This document shows, piece after piece, positions 14,468 to 23,366 of a stretch of DNA of 64,000 nucleotides. Below the pieces are notes generated by a model. The model was given only the letters and a program-made list of their open reading frames with translations. It was not told the DNA's origin and did not search any database. The position numbers were made by a program, and so were the translations under genes. Source of the stretch: a virus. The stretch spans positions 48,631 to 112,630 of IMG/VR virus record IMGVR_UViG_3300007554_000511; one strand, 5' to 3'. The first letter of the stretch is position 1, and each line of letters opens with the position of its first letter.

Positions 14468-15145
14468 TTATCTTTTTTGTGATTGTATCCACTGTTTTGC
14501 AGCTGGCATTTTTGGAGGAGTTGATAAGAATCTATTGATTGATTTATCAACATTCATGAAGTTTTGTTTGCGATCTGGATCTTCCAGACCACCTGAGTTA
14601 TCCACAACGTGGAAGTTTGCAGCACCAAAGACTTGCTGGAATTTCATAAGGTTCTGTTGAACCGCATTCCACATCTTTGCTACCATTTCTTTTGGGATTG
14701 ATCTTGCGCGTTGAAGATTGCGCTCTTGTGCTACTTCTTCGCTTGTGTTTACAAATAGCATCATTGTATCGTAGCCAAGTTCTTTTAGCTTTTCATTTGC
14801 TTTTGAAACTTTTGCTACATCTTTACCAGTACCGTCGATGATTAATCCTAGACGAACATCAAGATAATGATTTTCACGCTTCTTTGTAAGTTCTTTTGCA
14901 CGATTACGTGTTTCTTGACCTTTTGGACTTGCAATTGTCTCTGGATCAAGTGGCATGTCTGCTTTTTGCATTAGCCATTCATAAATTTCATCACTGTTTA
15001 CAGTTTTTAGACCTGTGCCGACAAGTAGTTTGCTGGCAATAAAAGATTTACCAGAGCCGGGACCACCAGCCATGAATACTGCTTTAAAAATGTGGGGATC
15101 ATTTACACCTTCTTCTACGGGTGATAAGATTTCTTCGATACGCAT
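14468..15145 (-). CDS. P-loop kinase (AAA_33/zeta-toxin-like)
   Basis: 225 residues. Walker A AGGPGSGKSF lies at about 26-35, followed by VNSDEIYEWLM and a GLIIDGTGKD block (about 101-110) typical of polynucleotide-kinase and zeta-toxin-like P-loop proteins. The N-terminal RIEEILSPVEEGVNDPH resembles the leader of other phage structural proteins, so it may be packaged. Substrate unknown: nucleic-acid end, nucleotide or sugar. A late promoter box lies about 25 bases upstream. Confidence 0.8.
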   Translation of the reverse strand: MRIEEILSPVEEGVNDPHIFKAVFMAGGPGSGKSFIASKLLVGTGLKTVNSDEIYEWLMQKADMPLDPETIASPKGQETRNRAKELTKKRENHYLDVRLGLIIDGTGKDVAKVSKANEKLKELGYDTMMLFVNTSEEVAQERNLQRARSIPKEMVAKMWNAVQQNLMKFQQVFGAANFHVVDNSGGLEDPDRKQNFMNVDKSINRFLSTPPKMPAAKQWIQSQKR

Positions 15146-15169
15146 TTGTTATTACTCCCAATGTTATAT

Positions 15170-15178
15170 GTATTTATC
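15170..15178 (-). promoter_or_regulatory. Late promoter box, P-loop kinase gene
   Basis: GATAAATAC on the minus strand, about 25 bases upstream of the start codon. Confidence 0.6.
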
Positions 15179-15204
15179 ATTGGGAGTAATTATTTTATTT
15201 TGCG

Positions 15205-16923
15205 TTATACACCTTTAAGACCATTCCATGTCGCTGTGGTATTAGATAACAACTGTGCCGAACGTGCAACTGTAGCCGTTGCGTTTGGTTTGATACGTGC
15301 ATTGTATATTTCTTTGCACTTAGATTCTTTTGTTTCGTCTTTGTTTGCGTTACTAGGTGCTGTATAAATTAAGTTTTCACGTGCATAAGACAATTGATTT
15401 GTTATCGTTGTTTCTTCATTCTGCAAAGATTCCATCAATACCTGTACGTCTCTATAATTTTCTTCACGCACGTTGTTAATGCCAGAAGACATTTCAAGTC
15501 TAAGAGTTTTTAATTTATTTCTACTAGAAAGCAAATCGTTCAAGAATACAATTTCAAAATCTCTATATGCCGCACTTTCTACTTTTGCGTTGGTGACAAC
15601 CGATGATTTTCCAGATGTAGATGTGCTACTTCCAGTCACTCCGCTAAGTGCGCCACCGATGATATTTCCGATATTGAGATTTGATTGTAAATCACCAAGC
15701 GCATTATTCAAGAATCCAGAAACTTCTGCTGCGGCGGCGTGTAAGTATGCACTCATAGGTTGATATAATTTTGCCGCTGCGGTCATTGGAGATTGTGGTA
15801 CGCCAGGTGCTGCAAATGCTGCTCTGCCTGCGGCAGCAACAGTTGACATGACTGTCGATGGATCTGCACGGCTATCAGTGCTTGTAGGTACTGCCGGTCG
15901 AGGGGATGACAGTGGTGTTAGTAACGTATTCAACGCACCCGTGATATTAGAATTACCGGTAGCCAATAGTACCGCTAGTTGGCATGGGTCAAATGCAGAC
16001 GCAGCCATAATCAATGCTTGTGCTTTTGCAAGTAGATCATTTGCAAGATTGAGCAATCCCGACAATTCACCTAAAATTTGATCTGTAATCCCTTTTACTA
16101 ATCCTGCAATTTGTCCAGCTATGTTTCCAATAGTTGCCATAATCTTGTCAAACATGGCTTTTACTGGTGCAAGAATAGCATCAATCGCACCTGCAACCGC
16201 AGATGCAAGTTGATTCAGTACATCGGTAATTGGCGCAAGTAAATCTTTAATTACTTTGGTGATATCATTAAGAAAGTCAAATGATATATTAAACTTACCC
16301 GCTAGAATGCCCAATATCTGATTAAACAAATCACAACTGTTACCTGCACCTTGTTCACTAAACTGCTTATTCATGTTTGCTAAGTTTGTTGCATCTTGCA
16401 TTATCTTTGGAAGATCGGCAATTTGTGCATCAGTGTGAGTTCTTAGCTGATTGTACATTGCAATCGTAGGATCTGGCTGTTCTAACAAATAATAAGCACC
16501 GTGTTCACTTGGAGTGAATGAACCATCAGTGCTTACTGTTGGGTGCAGAACATCAAGTCTACCCAATGACTGCAAATTAGCAGTTGCATCTGACAACGCG
16601 ATATAACCCGGATCAGATTGCAGTGTAGTGTAGTTTGCAATGCCCACGGTTGAAACAGAAATGTACGGATTAGTGAATGCAGTCGCACCACTACCAGAAG
16701 ATGCTGCTGCTAATTCTGCTGCGATTGTATTCAACGCCTGCTGTCTATTAAATTGTTCTTGTGCCGCTTCTAGCTGTGCGACCTGCTCAGGAGTTAAATC
16801 GCTCTCGCTAGTGAGATTGTAGTACTCTGCTGGCGTCATACTTGCGCCATCAAATGTATACGTACCACCGTTTCTTAAAACAAATTCCTGATATAATCGT
16901 TCATATTCTGCTTCGCTTGCCAT
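15205..16923 (-). CDS. Large baseplate-associated structural protein (candidate)
   Basis: 572 residues. The N-terminal 100 residues are Ala/Glu-rich helices. The centre (about 220-320) is a run of amphipathic, hydrophobic heptads (DVLNQLASAVAGAIDAILA, IGNIAGQIAGLVKGI) reminiscent of tape-measure or membrane-contact segments. A low-complexity Ser/Ala linker and a coiled-coil C-terminus follow. It is immediately downstream of the PAAR gene, and similar proteins accompany PAAR and baseplate genes in T4-like marine phages. A role in the tail tip or host membrane contact is inferred. Confidence 0.6.
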   Translation of the reverse strand: MASEAEYERLYQEFVLRNGGTYTFDGASMTPAEYYNLTSESDLTPEQVAQLEAAQEQFNRQQALNTIAAELAAASSGSGATAFTNPYISVSTVGIANYTTLQSDPGYIALSDATANLQSLGRLDVLHPTVSTDGSFTPSEHGAYYLLEQPDPTIAMYNQLRTHTDAQIADLPKIMQDATNLANMNKQFSEQGAGNSCDLFNQILGILAGKFNISFDFLNDITKVIKDLLAPITDVLNQLASAVAGAIDAILAPVKAMFDKIMATIGNIAGQIAGLVKGITDQILGELSGLLNLANDLLAKAQALIMAASAFDPCQLAVLLATGNSNITGALNTLLTPLSSPRPAVPTSTDSRADPSTVMSTVAAAGRAAFAAPGVPQSPMTAAAKLYQPMSAYLHAAAAEVSGFLNNALGDLQSNLNIGNIIGGALSGVTGSSTSTSGKSSVVTNAKVESAAYRDFEIVFLNDLLSSRNKLKTLRLEMSSGINNVREENYRDVQVLMESLQNEETTITNQLSYARENLIYTAPSNANKDETKESKCKEIYNARIKPNATATVARSAQLLSNTTATWNGLKGV

Positions 16924-16925
16924 TT

Positions 16926-17237
16926 TTAACCTACTATTACCTTAGACGCACCTGCCGTGATAGAGGCGCCGCAGCCGTGTGCATCTCCAACTCTACCTAG
17001 AGCCTTGCCGCCGACGAAAACCTTAGACGACCCAGCTACTAGAGTGCTTGTGTGCGGTCGGCATGATGTACCAAATGCAGCTGGCTCTGGAAAATCGTGT
17101 GGGAACGTAGTATCTCCCACACAATATGCCATTTTGTTTTCAATAAAAACAGTTGGGGAGCCAACACCACATTGGCCAGGACCGCAAGGTGAGTGTGCGG
17201 AGATTGGATCTGTTGTTCGTGCTGCTGGCTTGCCCAT
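16926..17237 (-). CDS. PAAR-repeat tail-spike tip protein (gp5.4-like)
   Basis: 103 residues with the PAAR signature: KPAARTTDPISAHSPC at the start and repeated VFIxxKxAxxVGD-type hairpins, with Cys and His residues for a bound metal. PAAR proteins cap the membrane-piercing spike of contractile tails; T4 has gp5.4. It overlaps the upstream gene by one base and lies in a baseplate-type operon read from the late promoter at 18810-18818. Confidence 0.93.
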   Translation of the reverse strand: MGKPAARTTDPISAHSPCGPGQCGVGSPTVFIENKMAYCVGDTTFPHDFPEPAAFGTSCRPHTSTLVAGSSKVFVGGKALGRVGDAHGCGASITAGASKVIVG

Positions 17238-17548
17238 TAGAGAATTAATCCTTGTTGTTCTGGTACTACTAGACCTGATGTTGCACCGGAATATGCAGTT
17301 GCAACGTCACTGCGCGATTTTAATACCGAAACCACGGTAGTAATACGAACTGATACTTCGTTATCACTGTCACCTGTCATTGTGAATGGCTGGAATGCTG
17401 CGCCCTGAGGGCCTACTATCAATGATAGTGGCTTTTTGACTTTTATTTCTTTTTCGTTTTCGCTTACAAACTTACCAATAAGTTCTTGCCCTGTAATTAG
17501 TGCAACTGTAACTATATCGTTTGCTTTATATTTTGTTTCTGTTAACAT
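17237..17548 (-). CDS. Small beta-rich protein, possible Sm-like fold
   Basis: 103 residues. DIVTVALITGQELIGKFVSE and KEIKVKKPLSL form a strand pattern like the Sm1 motif of Lsm/Hfq proteins, which also occurs in phage proteins annotated Lsm-like. The C-terminal part is Ser/Val-rich and flexible. It lies between a conserved hypothetical and the PAAR gene, so a baseplate role is as likely as RNA binding. Confidence 0.55.
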   Translation of the reverse strand: MLTETKYKANDIVTVALITGQELIGKFVSENEKEIKVKKPLSLIVGPQGAAFQPFTMTGDSDNEVSVRITTVVSVLKSRSDVATAYSGATSGLVVPEQQGLIL

Positions 17549-17994
17549 TATTCGCCTCTGCTGTATTTTAATTCTGTTATTACTTCGTCTTTTGTGTGCT
17601 TTGCTAAAATGTTTAGGTCACTTTTTACATCTTCTAGCTTTTCAACCTTACCACTCGTACGGTTTAGTACATATCCGTCAACTACTGCGATAAGATACAT
17701 ATCAGTGTTTAGCAAATCGTGTATTGCCCATATTTCTACGTCTTTCGTTTCATCTGCATGTAAAACAGTGTAGAACATACCGAGTCCGTTTCCCGATACA
17801 GTATAGAACCCTTCCGTTATATATTCCCAAACATCAGGCCAAGTGTCCAAGTGATCAAAGTCGAAGCCGTGTGCGCGAGGATTTAACGCATTCCACCAAT
17901 CCATCGCATTCTGTAAGTTTTCTTCATTAAAATTATCTTTTAATTTTAGTCTGTGTTGCCGCCATTCATACAATAGAGTAGCAGTATCTTTCAT
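17548..17994 (-). CDS. Conserved hypothetical, baseplate operon
   Basis: 148 residues, Trp-rich N-terminus (LLYEWRQHRLKL, AMDWWNALNPRAHGF) then mixed alpha/beta. No recognised domain. It shares a base with the downstream gene and lies 9 bases from the upstream tail-fibre-type gene, so it is co-transcribed with PAAR. Confidence 0.65.
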   Translation of the reverse strand: MKDTATLLYEWRQHRLKLKDNFNEENLQNAMDWWNALNPRAHGFDFDHLDTWPDVWEYITEGFYTVSGNGLGMFYTVLHADETKDVEIWAIHDLLNTDMYLIAVVDGYVLNRTSGKVEKLEDVKSDLNILAKHTKDEVITELKYSRGE

Positions 17995-18003
17995 TTGGTT
18001 TCC

Positions 18004-18786
18004 TTACATTGACCAGCGTTTAATTGTATAGCTAATTTCTGTTGTAAAATCAGCATCCTGTGTATAACTTACATACATGTTGTCAGCATCAAGTGTCGCA
18101 AAGAATGAAATGTTAGAAAATTCGTCTGCCTCTGCGATACCGTCACTATCATCTTGCCAAATTTCAGTGTTGTTGTCTGTTAATTTGACTTGTTCTATTC
18201 CATGAGGTGCACCATTGATTATCTGTAACGTACCCACACGAACATATGTAACTACACCATCTGTTTGCTTTAGTGAATAGTCCACAAAATATGTAGTGCA
18301 TATGTCTCTATCATATGTTAGAAATGTTCCAGCGGTCGTGTCTAGAGTTTTCATGTAAAGACTAGGGCGGCGACCTGTAATTGCGTCACGTGATGTCAAA
18401 TGCTGTTCTGTAAACAATTGTGTATAGGAGTTTTCAGTTAAGACTTCAACGTGTTTTCTAGGTCTGCCATATTCCGACACGTTAAACGGACCAGTTTCGA
18501 ACATCGCAAGCAACAGTGCATCAACGTCTTCTACGTTTCTGATAACTAGGTCCTCTTCAATAAACAGACCCGGCTCTGGGTTATCCGGTGAATCCAACCA
18601 AGACTGTACAACCGCATGTGCATTAGCAAATGGATCAAATATGATTTCATCAATCGCATTTTCTGTACCAACATACACTTGGTTTGTATCGGATGTAACG
18701 CCCATTTCTGATGGGTCTAATGCTGCACTTGTTAGTTCTGACCGCAATCCGCGTCTTAGTAGAATTTTTACGTTTTCTGTTGCCAT
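18004..18786 (-). CDS. Virion protein with phage fibre-type N-terminal domain
   Basis: 260 residues. The start VKILLRRGLRSELTSAALDP then EMGVTSDTNQVYVGT is the short repeat-like module found at the N-terminus of many tail fibres, where it fixes the fibre to the virion. The rest is beta-rich and ends TEISYTIKRWSM. Probably a short fibre or baseplate decoration protein. Driven by the late box at 18810-18818. Confidence 0.7.
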   Translation of the reverse strand: MATENVKILLRRGLRSELTSAALDPSEMGVTSDTNQVYVGTENAIDEIIFDPFANAHAVVQSWLDSPDNPEPGLFIEEDLVIRNVEDVDALLLAMFETGPFNVSEYGRPRKHVEVLTENSYTQLFTEQHLTSRDAITGRRPSLYMKTLDTTAGTFLTYDRDICTTYFVDYSLKQTDGVVTYVRVGTLQIINGAPHGIEQVKLTDNNTEIWQDDSDGIAEADEFSNISFFATLDADNMYVSYTQDADFTTEISYTIKRWSM

Positions 18787-18803
18787 TTCATGTAACTCCT
18801 GAA

Positions 18804-19493
18804 TTACATGTATTTATCAAAGTACGCTTGAACTTTTAATGCCCACTCACGGGAATAGTGTTCAAATTCGTCACCTTCTACAACAAATTCTTGATAATTT
18901 CCTAGATTATCTGCTTCCGCGTCCCACCCAATCATCATGATAACAATTGTCTTAATATCAGTACCATATACTTCATTGTGGGCTGCCGCATATGCTGCGC
19001 CTTGAAGAAAATAGTCTTCGATCCATTCGCGTTTCTTGGGTTTACGCGTAGTCTTAAAGTCAATAATCGCTTGTTTACCCTTCCATACACCAACACAGTC
19101 AGTTGTACCAGCATATAGACCGGGATAATATAGCGGAACTTCTGTCCCCCACATTTCGTTTACATTGGAAAGTCCTTCATTAATAACAATGTCTGACAAC
19201 TCTTTCGCCATTTCATGAATAAGGTTCGACCCAGATGGACGATTTTCTTCAAGAATGTATTTTTCAATGTGTAAGTGAACTTGCGTACCAATGTTTGTCG
19301 CAAGTTTAGTTATGCGGGCGGCTTCTTCGTCGCCAACACGTTTTTTCCATTCAAGTAGTGCAGTTTTATCTTTAAGCGCATCTAGAATTGTAGTGACGCT
19401 TGGTAATGGTTGACCCCCCGGTGTCTGGTAGTGTCGGCTTCCGTCGATTACTACTCTACTCAGGGGGTCGTATTTGTAAACATTTTTTAGCAT
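18804..19493 (-). CDS. PD-(D/E)XK exonuclease (RecB/Cas4-like)
   Basis: 229 residues. The family pattern is visible in order: PSVTTILDA, NIGTQVHLHIE (motif with His, about 70), LYAGTTDCVG with the Asp (about 130), and QAIIDFKTTRK (the DxK core, about 145), then the helix YFLQGAAYAAAH. Proteins of this type are common in T4-like cyanophages and are called exonucleases. It should digest DNA ends during replication or recombination. It has its own TATACT promoter. Confidence 0.85.
   Translation of the reverse strand: MLKNVYKYDPLSRVVIDGSRHYQTPGGQPLPSVTTILDALKDKTALLEWKKRVGDEEAARITKLATNIGTQVHLHIEKYILEENRPSGSNLIHEMAKELSDIVINEGLSNVNEMWGTEVPLYYPGLYAGTTDCVGVWKGKQAIIDFKTTRKPKKREWIEDYFLQGAAYAAAHNEVYGTDIKTIVIMMIGWDAEADNLGNYQEFVVEGDEFEHYSREWALKVQAYFDKYM
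18810..18818 (-). promoter_or_regulatory. Late promoter box, fibre/PAAR operon
   Basis: GATAAATAC on the minus strand inside the last codons of the exonuclease gene, 24 bases upstream of the 18004-18786 start. Confidence 0.65.
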
Positions 19494-19499
19494 ACGTAA

Positions 19500-19528
19500 A
19501 GTATACTATAAATGAAAGAATATTACAA
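19500..19528 (-). promoter_or_regulatory. Sigma70-type promoter of the exonuclease gene
   Basis: TTGTAA, 17-bp spacer, TATACT on the minus strand, seven bases upstream of the start codon, so the mRNA would have a very short leader or none. Confidence 0.55.
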
Positions 19529-19921
19529 GTGATTTTTTAGTTCTTCGATCAAAGATGCTTTTAACTTTCTAAGATCAAGCACTAATCCAAGATTTTCTTC
19601 TGCCCACGTACCGATCTGTGCTTTTGTCATCGTTTCGAATTCTGGTAGTGCAACGCGCGGCATGTCAGAAAGTGAAAATTTTACAATTTCTTGATTTGCA
19701 ACTGTTACGATTTCGCTTGTTGCAATAGTTTCTACTTCGTTCTTTGCAACGCGCTCCATGAATTCTCTGTGACGCTTTGCGGCTTGAATTTCTTTTCGTA
19801 TTTCTTTTTGAGATTCAGAAAGTCCTTCAAGTGGATCCTTTTTGTCATTCTCAATTGCTAACTTTTCTTCCATTTCTTTTTTTGAAATAATGTTAGTTTG
19901 ACCTTTGACAATCAGTGGCAT
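19523..19921 (-). CDS. Hypothetical protein sharing its N-terminus with the next gene
   Basis: 132 residues. It begins MPLIVKGQTNIISKKEMEEK, nearly identical to the first 16 residues of the 45-residue protein upstream, then becomes a charged helical protein (ESQKEIRKEIQAAKRHREF). No known domain. The duplicated N-terminus may be a virion-targeting or scaffold-docking tag. Confidence 0.65.
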   Translation of the reverse strand: MPLIVKGQTNIISKKEMEEKLAIENDKKDPLEGLSESQKEIRKEIQAAKRHREFMERVAKNEVETIATSEIVTVANQEIVKFSLSDMPRVALPEFETMTKAQIGTWAEENLGLVLDLRKLKASLIEELKNHL

Positions 19922-19922
19922 A

Positions 19923-20060
19923 TTATTTTCCTCTTGGTTTAGCTGCTGCTTTTGCGTTTGCTTCTTTTGTTGCTAGTGCTTTTGCTGCACGTTCTGCATC
20001 TGCTTTACGCATATCTTTTTTAGAGATAATGTTTGTTTGACCTTTAACGACTAGTGCCAT
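19923..20060 (-). CDS. 45-residue protein with shared N-terminal tag
   Basis: Reads MALVVKGQTNIISKKDMRKA and then an Ala/Lys-rich helix ending KPRGK. The start overlaps nothing and is two bases from the downstream gene. The first 16 residues match the downstream protein with conservative changes, which strongly supports that both are real and paralogous. Confidence 0.75.
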   Translation of the reverse strand: MALVVKGQTNIISKKDMRKADAERAAKALATKEANAKAAAKPRGK

Positions 20061-20387
20061 TTATTTCATCCTATTTTTTGCTGTCTTAACAGCGAGCTTT
20101 CTAACTTGCTCTTTGCCCTTCTCCGCATCTTGGCCTTGCGAGTTTGGGGCTCCTGCAAGGTCAATTGTGTCTATTGTAACTTTTTGAATGTATTTACTAT
20201 TAGCCAAAATGTCAACTAAAGATTCTGGGGTAACACTGTACCCCATATCTTCTAGTTCACGTGTAATTATCTCGGTATCAATTGATGGGATACCGTTCGC
20301 CTTTAAGCGAACAAGATACGCATTTATGTCATTGCGTAACTGCGCATCATAGTTTGAGTTTTCGCTTAAAAGTGTTTTAATTTTCAT
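20061..20387 (-). CDS. Conserved hypothetical
   Basis: 108 residues, helical. SIDTEIITRELEDMGYSVTPESLVDIL looks like a small helix-turn-helix or EF-hand-like pair, but no family can be named. The C-terminus is basic. It lies two bases downstream of the large head-type protein and may be part of the same late unit. Confidence 0.6.
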   Translation of the reverse strand: MKIKTLLSENSNYDAQLRNDINAYLVRLKANGIPSIDTEIITRELEDMGYSVTPESLVDILANSKYIQKVTIDTIDLAGAPNSQGQDAEKGKEQVRKLAVKTAKNRMK

Positions 20388-20389
20388 GA

Positions 20390-21631
20390 TTATCTCTTTG
20401 CACGACCTAGTGGGTCATCAACTGGACCTGATGTTGCTTCATCGCCGCCCATTGCATCAACTTCGATATCTGATTCAAAATCATCGCCCATGTCGCCACC
20501 TAGTTCAGGCTCACCCGCTGTCATGTCTGTTGCTGGTGCTTGACCGTTTAGAACTAGTACTGCGTTGTTTACTTCGTCTTTTGTTTGACGCGCTGTATCA
20601 AGTAGTGTTGAGATTGCTGCATCAGTTGACGCTTTGAACGCATCTGCCTGTTCAGGACCGTGTGTATAGCTCATTTCATCTGCTAGAGGACCAAGTTGAT
20701 CGTTTTGAATTTTACCTAGCTTTTCGATGATGTCTTGTAGTTCGTCTACGATACCACGCGCTGCCATTATGATTTCTGCTTCCGCTGCATCACCTTCTAG
20801 AAGCGCATTTAGTTGTGCTAGTAGACCTTCTTCTAGTTTTGTCTTTTTCATCTTATATTCCTTTGGTGCTTTATAAGAATTTTCATAATTCTTCTTATTT
20901 GTATCAACCTTAGGCTGTACTGATTCAGTTGCAGTATGCTTAACATCTGCTAGGTGAGCATCGATACCTGCTGTTGATTTTAGACCCCATGCTTTAGCTG
21001 CTTTCTTTGCTGCTTCGTATGATGATCCTGCTGTGCAGCTATGTTTACCTTTTTTAGCATGTACGCAAACATAAGGACGTTCCGCTGCTTCTGATACATT
21101 TTCTTCTGTGATGCCGTGCTTTTTCATAAGTGCAGCTTTTTGAGCTTTCAGATCCTTGATTTTCTGAGGTGCTTTCATATCATTTGGATTGCCAGCACTC
21201 TTATTTTTCCAACGTCTTGTCCAATCACGAATTGACAAGTCAATGTTGGCCAACTGATCTTTAACTGCATTTGAAACTTCATCAAGTTTTGTGCCTTCTT
21301 CGACTTTATCTTCTACTTTGCCTGCATCTAGCGGACCTTTTTTCTTACCTTTTTTCTTATCTTGGTAAGCCTTAAGTCCTGGCGGCAGTTCACCTTCAGC
21401 AACATGCGCTTTAAGTAATGATTTTATTGTTTCAAGCATTAGCATGTTTTCGACATACGCACGATCCTGATGATCTGCTCTCATGTCACGCTTCTGTGCT
21501 TCTAGACTCGCTTTCGCTTCACGTAGGGAAGCGAGGTCGCCTTCGATTTCATAACCGAAGTTATTCTTTAGATACTCATTCATACGTGATGAAATCATAA
21601 CTGTGTTTGTTTTAAAAAATGAATTTTTCAT
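20390..21631 (-). CDS. Head-associated structural protein (candidate)
   Basis: 413 residues in modules: an N-terminal helical part (1-80), a Lys-rich linker, a central segment with YVCVHAKKGKHSC and SSYEAAKKAAKAWGLKS (about 190-220) that recurs in marine phage proteins, and a C-terminal helical domain (AEIIMAARGIVDELQDIIEK onwards) like cyanophage virion or prohead-core proteins, ending in an acidic tail. Function is inferred from resemblance and from the late promoter at 21664-21672. Confidence 0.55.
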   Translation of the reverse strand: MKNSFFKTNTVMISSRMNEYLKNNFGYEIEGDLASLREAKASLEAQKRDMRADHQDRAYVENMLMLETIKSLLKAHVAEGELPPGLKAYQDKKKGKKKGPLDAGKVEDKVEEGTKLDEVSNAVKDQLANIDLSIRDWTRRWKNKSAGNPNDMKAPQKIKDLKAQKAALMKKHGITEENVSEAAERPYVCVHAKKGKHSCTAGSSYEAAKKAAKAWGLKSTAGIDAHLADVKHTATESVQPKVDTNKKNYENSYKAPKEYKMKKTKLEEGLLAQLNALLEGDAAEAEIIMAARGIVDELQDIIEKLGKIQNDQLGPLADEMSYTHGPEQADAFKASTDAAISTLLDTARQTKDEVNNAVLVLNGQAPATDMTAGEPELGGDMGDDFESDIEVDAMGGDEATSGPVDDPLGRAKR

Positions 21632-21663
21632 GGTATTAGCCCCAATACATAAATTTATATTAT

Positions 21664-21672
21664 GTATTTATC
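21664..21672 (-). promoter_or_regulatory. Late promoter box
   Basis: GATAAATAC on the minus strand, 33 bases upstream of the 20390-21631 start. Confidence 0.65.
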
Positions 21673-21685
21673 TTTTTGTTAATTA

Positions 21686-22315
21686 TTACTTGTTTAGGGA
21701 TTCGTATATTGACTTAATATGACGCTTTGTGATTGAAGCATCTTGTTTTGCTTTGTCAAATCTTGCTTCTGCAATATCCATCTTTGCAAAATCGCCACGC
21801 GTTTTTGCAGTATTGTATGTACGCTTGTGTTGTATCGCATCATGATAATATTGCTCAAAAATCGCATTAGAAGAAATTATTTTCGTGATTTCAGGCGAAT
21901 TGATTTTTTTACCTTCATTGAGGTGTTTTGCAAGTATGAAAGCAGTTTCATATAGACGTACATCTTCAAACAAGGTATCGTTAGTACGATTATCACGTAT
22001 GTCGTAATATTCATCGGCATTTTTCTCCACTGAGTATAGTCCGATATCTACGCCTGTTTGAGTTCTCTTTGACTCGTTTATTGTTGTTGCTACTTTACTT
22101 GCTACGTTCTGTGACGCGCCGTGAAAACTCTTTAGAATGTTTTCCATAGCTTTAATGTCCGTAGCACCTATGCCCGGAGTTAGATCAATTTCACCAGATG
22201 CCGCTTGTGCAGAACGGGTTGCTTCTGCTTCTGCTTTGACACCTGAAGAATTACCATTAAGCGCCTTCAGAATGTTTGCCATTGCATCTACGTCTTTTCT
22301 GCTTGGTGCAGTCAT
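21686..22315 (-). CDS. Conserved hypothetical with an internal N-terminal repeat
   Basis: 209 residues. Two copies of a short helix occur: VDAMANILKALNG (about 9-21) and IKAMENILKSFHG (about 54-66). The C-terminal 120 residues are helical and charged. Ribosome site GAGGAAAC. No recognised family beyond other marine phages. Confidence 0.65.
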   Translation of the reverse strand: MTAPSRKDVDAMANILKALNGNSSGVKAEAEATRSAQAASGEIDLTPGIGATDIKAMENILKSFHGASQNVASKVATTINESKRTQTGVDIGLYSVEKNADEYYDIRDNRTNDTLFEDVRLYETAFILAKHLNEGKKINSPEITKIISSNAIFEQYYHDAIQHKRTYNTAKTRGDFAKMDIAEARFDKAKQDASITKRHIKSIYESLNK

Positions 22316-22330
22316 TTTGTTTCCTCTTCG

Positions 22331-22525
22331 TTAGTTTATTCTGAACCCACGTAGTGTAGGTACAAGAACACCCTTGCGCACAAGGCTGTCCGCTAATAGA
22401 GCTTCGCGCTCTGACAGTTGTGATTCATTCACATATTCGTTTTCAGCGAAGAATTTAACAACTAGGTCGTTTTCTTCTTCTGTGATCATAACATATAGAC
22501 CACCTAAAACTTCTGTTAGTCGCAT
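22331..22525 (-). CDS. Conserved small hypothetical
   Basis: 64 residues, starts MRLTEVLGGLYVMITEEEND. Acidic, alpha/beta, ending VLVPTLRGFRIN. The layout resembles a small winged-helix, but this is not certain. AGGAG precedes the start. Confidence 0.65.
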   Translation of the reverse strand: MRLTEVLGGLYVMITEEENDLVVKFFAENEYVNESQLSEREALLADSLVRKGVLVPTLRGFRIN

Positions 22526-22542
22526 TAAATAGGACTCCTAAG

Positions 22543-23076
22543 TTAACGATTTAACTTGTTTAACAAATTTCTAAATTGCTGTGCAGTACGTGGGTCGCTT
22601 GCAAGTGCGTCCATGTTTGCTGCTTGTGCTGCCATCGCCTTACGTTGAATTGGGGTAAGTGCTTTTCCTTGTTGTGCTTGGTCAACTGCTGCCGCTGCTT
22701 GCTGTGCAGTTGAACCTCCCAAGTTTTTACGACCTAAACGTTGCATTGCCATTGTTTTCTTTTGTTTACTTAGCATCGAAGATTCTTCGTCTTCTGCATC
22801 CGCTTGTTGCTGTTGGCGCATCTGACCTGGTGCTACTGTTCCACCCATGTTGTATGCTTCTTCAACATCATCACTCATGCCCATGATTTGTTTCGCAGTG
22901 TATTCGTCTTGGTCGCGCAATGCTCTCATAAGATCAACATACTCTTTGAACCCCAATTCTTTCATTCGAGCCTGAGTTGTTTGAATGTCTGCACCGATTA
23001 GTTCCGCAATACTTTCAATGCGGGTGCCCTTCATTTCAACAAACATACTTTTTTCAATATCTTTTCTCAAACTCAT
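22543..23076 (-). CDS. Hypothetical Gln/Ala-rich protein
   Basis: 177 residues. The N-terminal 70 residues form a compact helical domain (SIAELIGADIQTTQARMKELG) with a helix-turn-helix look; the rest is Gln/Met/Ala-rich (QMRQQQQADAEDEE) and probably extended. It could be a scaffold or DNA-contact protein of the head. No family recognised. Confidence 0.6.
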   Translation of the reverse strand: MSLRKDIEKSMFVEMKGTRIESIAELIGADIQTTQARMKELGFKEYVDLMRALRDQDEYTAKQIMGMSDDVEEAYNMGGTVAPGQMRQQQQADAEDEESSMLSKQKKTMAMQRLGRKNLGGSTAQQAAAAVDQAQQGKALTPIQRKAMAAQAANMDALASDPRTAQQFRNLLNKLNR

Positions 23077-23084
23077 TTTTTATC

Positions 23085-23366
23085 TCACTTGTTTAGACTC
23101 TTTAGTCTTCTACTTGCTGGGTTCATCTTTCGTGTCATCTTTGACTTTCTTGCAATACGTGAACCCATTTTCGCTTTTGTACGTGCAAGTGTAAAACGTT
23201 TCTTAATATCAACTGGCTTAAAACATGCTGTCGGAGTTGCAACTGTCTTACCTTTTAATCTACCAGCAGAACAACGGTACTTACGAACAATTGTTTTACC
23301 CTTACGTGCATAAACAAGTTTCGCTTCCTCTAGTTCTTCTTCTGATATGATTTCTTCTATAAGCAT
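23085..23366 (-). CDS. Highly basic conserved protein
   Basis: 93 residues, more than a quarter Lys/Arg. After an acidic start (LIEEIISEEELEEAKL) comes YARKGKTIVRKYRCSAGRLK, FKPVDIKKRFTLARTKAK and a tail NPASRRLKSLNK. Such proteins are conserved in T4-like marine phages. Charge suggests nucleic-acid binding, perhaps as an internal head protein. It shares a base with the XhlA-like gene. Confidence 0.7.
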   Translation of the reverse strand: MLIEEIISEEELEEAKLVYARKGKTIVRKYRCSAGRLKGKTVATPTACFKPVDIKKRFTLARTKAKMGSRIARKSKMTRKMNPASRRLKSLNK

